From a virus, in IMG/VR virus record IMGVR_UViG_3300030328_001307, positions 942 to 35,185 of that record: a DNA stretch of 34,244 nucleotides; one strand, written 5' to 3'. A program made the position numbers and the translations under genes. Positions 31,137 to 34,244 of this stretch are shown piece by piece. Under the pieces are notes generated by a model. It was not told where the DNA came from. It searched no databases and saw only the letters and a list, made by a program, of their open reading frames with translations. Positions within the stretch are counted from its first letter, which is position 1. Each line of letters opens with the position of its first letter.

Positions 31137-31345
31137 TGTTTAAAATATTTGTCGTTACACTTTGGTTAGAATATGAAGGTAGATTATATATGAAATATGC
31201 TGTACCTTTACTAGCCAAGTGTAACATCTTTACGTGGTGGAGTGTGCAAGAGCAATTCAAAGATTCTGTAGTTAATGTAGTTGCTATAAAATGTACACGC
31301 TTTAAAGATTTTAAATACGATAGGAGGATTTATGACCGCAAATGA
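31136..31345 (+). CDS. Small unknown protein after SSB
   Basis: 69 residues, MFKIFVVTLWLEYEGRLYMK with a WWSVQEQF core and a basic end. The ATG overlaps the SSB stop (TAATG) and the gene ends 13 bases inside the next gene, so it fits the operon, but no ribosome site or family is evident. Confidence 0.5.
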   Translation: MFKIFVVTLWLEYEGRLYMKYAVPLLAKCNIFTWWSVQEQFKDSVVNVVAIKCTRFKDFKYDRRIYDRK

Positions 31346-31529
31346 AGCACGAGTATTAAAGTTTGTAAAAGACTTTTTAAGTATGTATGGGTTTAGCCCA
31401 TCTTATAAAGAGATTGCAGAACAATTAGCTTTCTCATCACCTTCACAGGCACACAAAATATGTATGCAATTAGTGAAGAAAAATAAATTAATCAAAGGTG
31501 TAGGTGCACGAAACTTGGAGGTAGAATGA
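31332..31529 (+). CDS. Stand-alone LexA-type HTH DNA-binding domain
   Basis: 65 residues, MTANEARVLKFVKDFLSMYG, then FSPSYKEIAEQLAFSSPSQA and HKICMQLVKKNKLIKGVGAR: the winged helix of the LexA N-terminal domain with the expected spacing. There is no peptidase/autocleavage domain. It may act as a small transcription regulator, perhaps of host SOS-type operators or of the phage's own promoters. AGGAGG ribosome site. Overlaps the next gene by four bases (ATGA). Confidence 0.8.
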   Translation: MTANEARVLKFVKDFLSMYGFSPSYKEIAEQLAFSSPSQAHKICMQLVKKNKLIKGVGARNLEVE

Positions 31530-31750
31530 TTAATAAAATAGAACCAATTACTAAATTAAAACAAAATAAAACTGCACAACTTATTGCAGAATTATATTGG
31601 GATTACTACAAACTATCTAGTAGTGGACAAGAAACACTTGATAAGTTAGCACGAATGTGGGGTGTACCTACAGAAAAAGATATGCAAAAGGCAGATTCAC
31701 ACATTGATGATTTGCCATCAGACACGGAGAGAAATGATGGGAAAGTTTAG
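31526..31750 (+). CDS. Small unknown protein, helical
   Basis: 74 residues, MINKIEPITKLKQNKTAQLI, then AELYWDYYKLSSSGQETLDK and LARMWGVPTEKDMQKADSHI. No family recognised. GGAGG ribosome site and an ATGA overlap with the LexA-type gene argue for real translation. The 3' end overlaps the resolvase-like gene. Confidence 0.65.
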   Translation: MINKIEPITKLKQNKTAQLIAELYWDYYKLSSSGQETLDKLARMWGVPTEKDMQKADSHIDDLPSDTERNDGKV

Positions 31751-32066
31751 CAAGAGCAAGGGATATAGAGTAGAAGCAAAACTTGTAAAGGAGTTTGTTA
31801 AACACGGAATAAAAGCACGACGACAACCAATGAGCGGAGCGATACCAGATTTCCCTTACGATATAGAAATAAGACAAGAACCTTGGCACAAATTAAGTGT
31901 AGAAGTAAAAGCACGGAAAGATGGAGCCGGATTTAAAACACTAGAAAGATGGAAGTCTGGTGCTGACTTGTTGTGCCTTCACAGAGATCACGGCACAACA
32001 ATGGTATGTTTAGACTTGCCTTTATTTATAGATATATTAAAACAGAGTAATGAAACACAAGATTAA
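31737..32066 (+). CDS. Holliday-junction-resolvase-like (Hjc-type) nuclease
   Basis: 109 residues from the ATG at 31737, seven bases after a GGAG site; an ATG directly before it at 31734 would be equivalent. The frame is open further upstream but that part is shadow of the previous gene. SKGYRVEAKLVKEFVKHGIK, PMSGAIPDFPYDIEIRQEPW and LSVEVKARKDGAGFKTLERW show the archaeal Hjc-like PD-(D/E)xK core with Glu near the N-terminus, Asp in the PDFPYD segment and E-x-K. It likely resolves branched intermediates produced by the recombination genes upstream before packaging. Confidence 0.75.
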   Translation: MGKFSKSKGYRVEAKLVKEFVKHGIKARRQPMSGAIPDFPYDIEIRQEPWHKLSVEVKARKDGAGFKTLERWKSGADLLCLHRDHGTTMVCLDLPLFIDILKQSNETQD

Positions 32067-32184
32067 TGACGAAGGTGAAATAGTTGATGAGAATGGTGTA
32101 CCCATTAAAGATCACAAAGGAGAAATTATAGTTGTACCTTTAGAATATAGATACAATTACAAACATTATTTAGAAGATGATTAA
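32050..32184 (+). CDS. 44-residue acidic protein at the end of the early operon
   Basis: MKHKINDEGEIVDENGVPIK then DHKGEIIVVPLEYRYNYKHY. The ATG lies 17 bases inside the resolvase-like gene in another frame, and the stop is one base from the stop of the convergent minus-strand gene. Short beta-type DEGEIVDENG/KDHKGEI repeats resemble a small hairpin fold. The ribosome site is weak. Unknown function. Confidence 0.5.
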   Translation: MKHKINDEGEIVDENGVPIKDHKGEIIVVPLEYRYNYKHYLEDD

Positions 32185-32185
32185 G

Positions 32186-32317
32186 TTATAGGTAGAATAA
32201 AAGTAGAATTAGCCCTACAACAGCTATAGCTGAGTACAGAGGATACTTTGAGATTTTAAGTATAATCTTACCCCAAACCTTACTGCACGCCTTTCTAGCC
32301 CTCTCTATGCTTGACAT
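32186..32317 (-). CDS. 43-residue membrane protein at the end of the lysis module
   Basis: MSSIERARKACSKVWGKIIL, then YPLYSAIAVVGLILLLFYL. A basic amphipathic start is followed by a single C-terminal transmembrane helix (about residues 26-43). A perfect GGAGG ribosome site lies 4 bases before the ATG. Position after the holin gene suggests an antiholin/pinholin-like or lysis-timing role, but nothing more specific is visible. Confidence 0.65.
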   Translation of the reverse strand: MSSIERARKACSKVWGKIILKISKYPLYSAIAVVGLILLLFYL

Positions 32318-32337
32318 TTTTACCTCCAAATAATCTA

Positions 32338-32724
32338 TTATGGTTTTTTGTTTTTGTTTTGCCATTGTTGTCCAATTTTTTCTGCACTACGCCCAACTGT
32401 ATATCCACCTACACCAATCATTATAATATCTAGTAATGAATTTTGCACGGACTCAGGAATATTAGGTGCAGTAAATCCAAACCAATGTGCTACCATTAGT
32501 CCTGCAAACAATAACATCATTATTGGTCGCCAACTTCTTTGCAACCAAGTGCCTTGTGCTTCTAATTGTATAACAGTTGCGGCGGCTTCTATTTCTTTAA
32601 GATCGCCTGTAATAATTTTATGCTGTAGTTCAGCTTTAATTTTTTCTTTTTCTGCTTTAGATGTAATGACTTTATCTACAGTAGAGAATATTGATTTAGC
32701 TATAGGTGCAAGTAAAGGTAACAT
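32338..32724 (-). CDS. Holin (3TM-type phage holin family)
   Basis: 128 residues. N-terminal amphipathic stretch LPLLAPIAKSIFSTVDKV, a charged helix (KAEKEKIKAELQHKIITGDL) and then TM segments at about 67-85 (PIMMLLFAGLMVAHWFGF) and 96-111 (LLDIIMIGVGGYTVGRS). WLQRSWRPIMMLLFA and GGYTVGRSAEKI are hallmark stretches of the GTA/phage 3TM holin family. It would open the inner membrane for the SleB-type lysin, whose stop overlaps the holin ATG. Confidence 0.88.
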   Translation of the reverse strand: MLPLLAPIAKSIFSTVDKVITSKAEKEKIKAELQHKIITGDLKEIEAAATVIQLEAQGTWLQRSWRPIMMLLFAGLMVAHWFGFTAPNIPESVQNSLLDIIMIGVGGYTVGRSAEKIGQQWQNKNKKP

Positions 32725-33125
32725 TAGATTATATTATTGTAAAATTTATGATCGCCAATAGTAACTACAGGCGTCTGGCCTTGTGCCCATTTAGGCATAA
32801 TGTTTGTAGTGTGATAATGTGTTGACCCTTCAGTATTATCTTTTATCTGTTCTTCTAATACCAAATGAGCAAGAGCATACATTTTTAAATACACTTCATC
32901 TACTATAGGTAAGTTTTCCATTTTTTCTTTATTAGGATCACCTTCATTCCAACAACTAAACTGCCATTCTTTTAAACAGACTTCTTTTGGTGTATTGCCA
33001 TACCAACGTCTTGCCTCGGCTCTGTTTTTTATAACACTAGCTACAGCAATCTGACCACTAGTATCTTGGTTGCGGGATTCACCCCACATTGTCTTTGCCA
33101 TTATGTCTATATCTTCAAACTTCAT
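32724..33125 (-). CDS. Endolysin, SleB-type cell-wall hydrolase
   Basis: 133 residues. MAKTMWGESRNQDTSGQIAV with Glu16, SVIKNRAEARRWYGNTPKEV, LKEWQFSCWNE and THYHTTNIMPKWA are the conserved blocks of the cell-wall hydrolase SleB/Hydrolase_2 family; the N-terminal Glu is the likely catalytic residue. There is no signal peptide, so it needs the holin. It overlaps both neighbours by one to four bases. Confidence 0.92.
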   Translation of the reverse strand: MKFEDIDIMAKTMWGESRNQDTSGQIAVASVIKNRAEARRWYGNTPKEVCLKEWQFSCWNEGDPNKEKMENLPIVDEVYLKMYALAHLVLEEQIKDNTEGSTHYHTTNIMPKWAQGQTPVVTIGDHKFYNNII

Positions 33126-33580
33126 ATTATATTTAATAACTTTAACTCATAATAAATAAAAAGCAAGACTCCTGCAATAGCTAATGTAGCTATTATTATT
33201 GTTTTCTTGCGTTGTCTTTCTTCTTCTAATCGTTTTAATTCTCTTTTTTTTTCAGCACGGGCACTAGCAATCTCACCTTGCAATCGTTCCCATTGACCCG
33301 GTGAACCATATAATAAAAAGATTTCACGCAACTGATCACGCATACGAGCAAGTTCTTCTTTACGAAGATGGGCTTCTATAGCTGTTTGTTCTACCGAACT
33401 AAACTTACCAAACAAGGATCTTCCTTTTTTCTCTGCGTGTACTTCTATGTTAGCTTCACCTACAGCCCATTTAGATATATACCCACTTAGACTAGACAAG
33501 TCTTTACCTACTTGTATGCCTTTCATAATTACAGAATGGGCAGTTTTAACTGCGGCAAATGCTGAAAGTGGATCAATCAT
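33122..33580 (-). CDS. Membrane-anchored coiled-coil protein of the lysis module
   Basis: 152 residues. The N-terminal half (MIDPLSAFAAVKTAHSVIMK, SSLSGYISKWAVGEANIEVH) is followed by a long charged helix (residues about 70-125) and a C-terminal transmembrane segment near 126-145 (TIIIATLAIAGVLLFIYYEL). Proteins of this build lie beside lysins in other marine phages. A spanin-like function is conceivable, but the C-terminal anchor is the opposite topology from a classic inner-membrane spanin. ATGA overlap with the lysin gene. Confidence 0.72.
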   Translation of the reverse strand: MIDPLSAFAAVKTAHSVIMKGIQVGKDLSSLSGYISKWAVGEANIEVHAEKKGRSLFGKFSSVEQTAIEAHLRKEELARMRDQLREIFLLYGSPGQWERLQGEIASARAEKKRELKRLEEERQRKKTIIIATLAIAGVLLFIYYELKLLNII

Positions 33581-33735
33581 TAATGTAATCTTTCATTATC
33601 GTGATATTCTTCAAAGCCAACAGATTCTATAAACTCTTTAGCTTCACTTAAACTGTTAAAGGATTTAGCTTCTATAACCACAACATATTGTTTGCGGTAT
33701 TTCTTTACTTTGTATGTTAATCTAACTGCTTCCAT
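33580..33735 (-). CDS. 51-residue unknown protein
   Basis: MEAVRLTYKVKKYRKQYVVV, then IEAKSFNSLSEAKEFIESVG and an acidic end. The strand-strand-helix pattern resembles a small alpha/beta domain. Stop and next start overlap as TAATG, and the start lies 14 bases inside the upstream gene, so it fits the tight packing of the operon. The ribosome site is weak. No family recognised. Confidence 0.6.
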   Translation of the reverse strand: MEAVRLTYKVKKYRKQYVVVIEAKSFNSLSEAKEFIESVGFEEYHDNERLH

Positions 33736-33928
33736 TTAAAAGACCAATTATTATAGTTATCAACAAAGCAATAATAGATGCACTTGATGACCATAGCAAT
33801 ACCTCTAGTCTTCTTATACGATATTCAACAGCATCAAGACGTTGACCTGTCATTTGTCTATACACAACACATTCTCTTTCGTGTGCTTTCATATCTTTAG
33901 CTACATCTTTTATAGTACGTGTGTCCAT
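33722..33928 (-). CDS. Small membrane protein with a coiled-coil, lysis module
   Basis: 68 residues, MDTRTIKDVAKDMKAHEREC, a coiled-coil-like section (QRLDAVEYRIRRLEVLLWSS) and a C-terminal transmembrane helix near 49-65 (SIIALLITIIIGLLNG). The layout is that of hemolysin-XhlA/holin-like accessory proteins, so a lysis role is plausible. It shares one base with the gene upstream. Confidence 0.7.
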   Translation of the reverse strand: MDTRTIKDVAKDMKAHERECVVYRQMTGQRLDAVEYRIRRLEVLLWSSSASIIALLITIIIGLLNGSS

Positions 33929-34244
33929 TATCTTTTATATCCTTTTATATCTTCATCATCTGGTAATGTGTTCATTGTTGCCTTTGTTTTAACTGATTTA
34001 TCTTCATTATATTCTGTAACAAACAAGGCTTTTAACTTATCAAGTGTATCGCAATCACTTATTGCTTTTACTATTTTGTCAGCTTCTGTTCGAACAGATG
34101 CCCTATAAGTTTTAACTGCACTTGGAATAGACTTACTAGAATCTTCAGCTTTTCTTACCACCATCCAATCTGTAGGTGTTAATAAACTAGATGCTTGTTT
34201 TTGTATTTGTGCTGTATATGATTTTTTTAGATCATCTAAATCTT
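33928..34244 (-). CDS. Tail-fibre-assembly/chaperone-like protein, 5' end cut by window edge
   Basis: The frame is open from the right edge (first whole codon at 34242) to the stop at 33928, 104 residues visible. TPTDWMVVRKAEDSSKSIPS and AVKTYRASVRTEADKIVKAI match the D-W-x-x-x-R-x-x-E ... P-x-x-V-x-x-Y-R-x-x-x-R pattern of phage fibre-assembly or tail-chaperone-type proteins. The preceding residues QKQASSLLTPT continue in frame, so the ATG at 34164 is internal, not the real start. If the map is circular this gene follows the fibre gene cut at the left edge, which fits the assignment. Confidence 0.65.
   Translation of the reverse strand, partial: DLDDLKKSYTAQIQKQASSLLTPTDWMVVRKAEDSSKSIPSAVKTYRASVRTEADKIVKAISDCDTLDKLKALFVTEYNEDKSVKTKATMNTLPDDEDIKGYKR

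Noticed and set aside
32211-32235. Palindrome CAGCTATAGCTG as a terminator for the convergent operons
   Set aside because: Only 12 bases without a loop or T run, and it lies inside the 43-residue gene; probably chance.

Overview
The window looks like most of the genome of a low-GC, T7-like short-tailed (podovirus) marine phage. The head-tail genes read as a complete podovirus set in one long minus-strand block: large terminase, portal, scaffold, capsid, tail tubes A and B, three internal virion proteins and a T7-type tail fibre. Strongly AT-rich coding, LamG/SPRY-type fibres, a SleB-type lysin, and the absence of any RNA polymerase, DNA polymerase or integrase gene suggest a phage of the HTVC010P-type pelagiphage group (host SAR11/Pelagibacter). 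That placement rests on gene order and protein style from memory, not on a search. Both window edges cut genes, a tail fibre at the left and a chaperone-like gene at the right. Both read leftwards, so the window is probably a linearised circular map with a short piece missing.

Layout. Positions 1-23531 are all minus strand. Read in the direction of transcription they begin with a cluster of very lysine/arginine-rich proteins (23531-21112), then a small HNH-type protein, the large terminase, portal, scaffold, a gp13/acetyltransferase-like protein, major capsid protein, a small decoration-like protein, tail tubes, internal virion proteins and three fibre genes. The small terminase (23679-24065, minus) stands apart, next to the divergent control region. 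Positions 24066-24502 have no gene but carry a dense set of long inverted repeats. Two isolated plus-strand genes follow, an unknown 177-residue protein and a SLOG/DUF2493 protein, each closed by an intrinsic terminator. A second gene-free, highly structured stretch lies at 25501-25794. From 25864 to 32184 runs a plus-strand operon of small early proteins, a DUF932 protein, an XRE-type regulator/replication-like protein, YqaJ-type exonuclease, an annealing-protein candidate, SSB, a LexA-type HTH and a Holliday-junction-resolvase-like nuclease. It ends tail to tail, one base apart, against a minus-strand lysis module (holin, SleB hydrolase and membrane proteins, 34244-32186).

Working together. 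The early plus-strand genes appear to take over host replication and supply recombination (exonuclease, annealing protein, SSB, resolvase), relying on host polymerases. The late minus-strand genes build the capsid and tail, package DNA and lyse the cell. The most unusual content is non-coding: a 230-base three-way-junction-like fold at 24206-24435, a second set of stem-loops at 25587-25712 that ends in a tRNA acceptor/T-arm-like helix, and an exact 17-base motif present once at each outer end of this locus, each copy pointing in the direction of transcription away from it.
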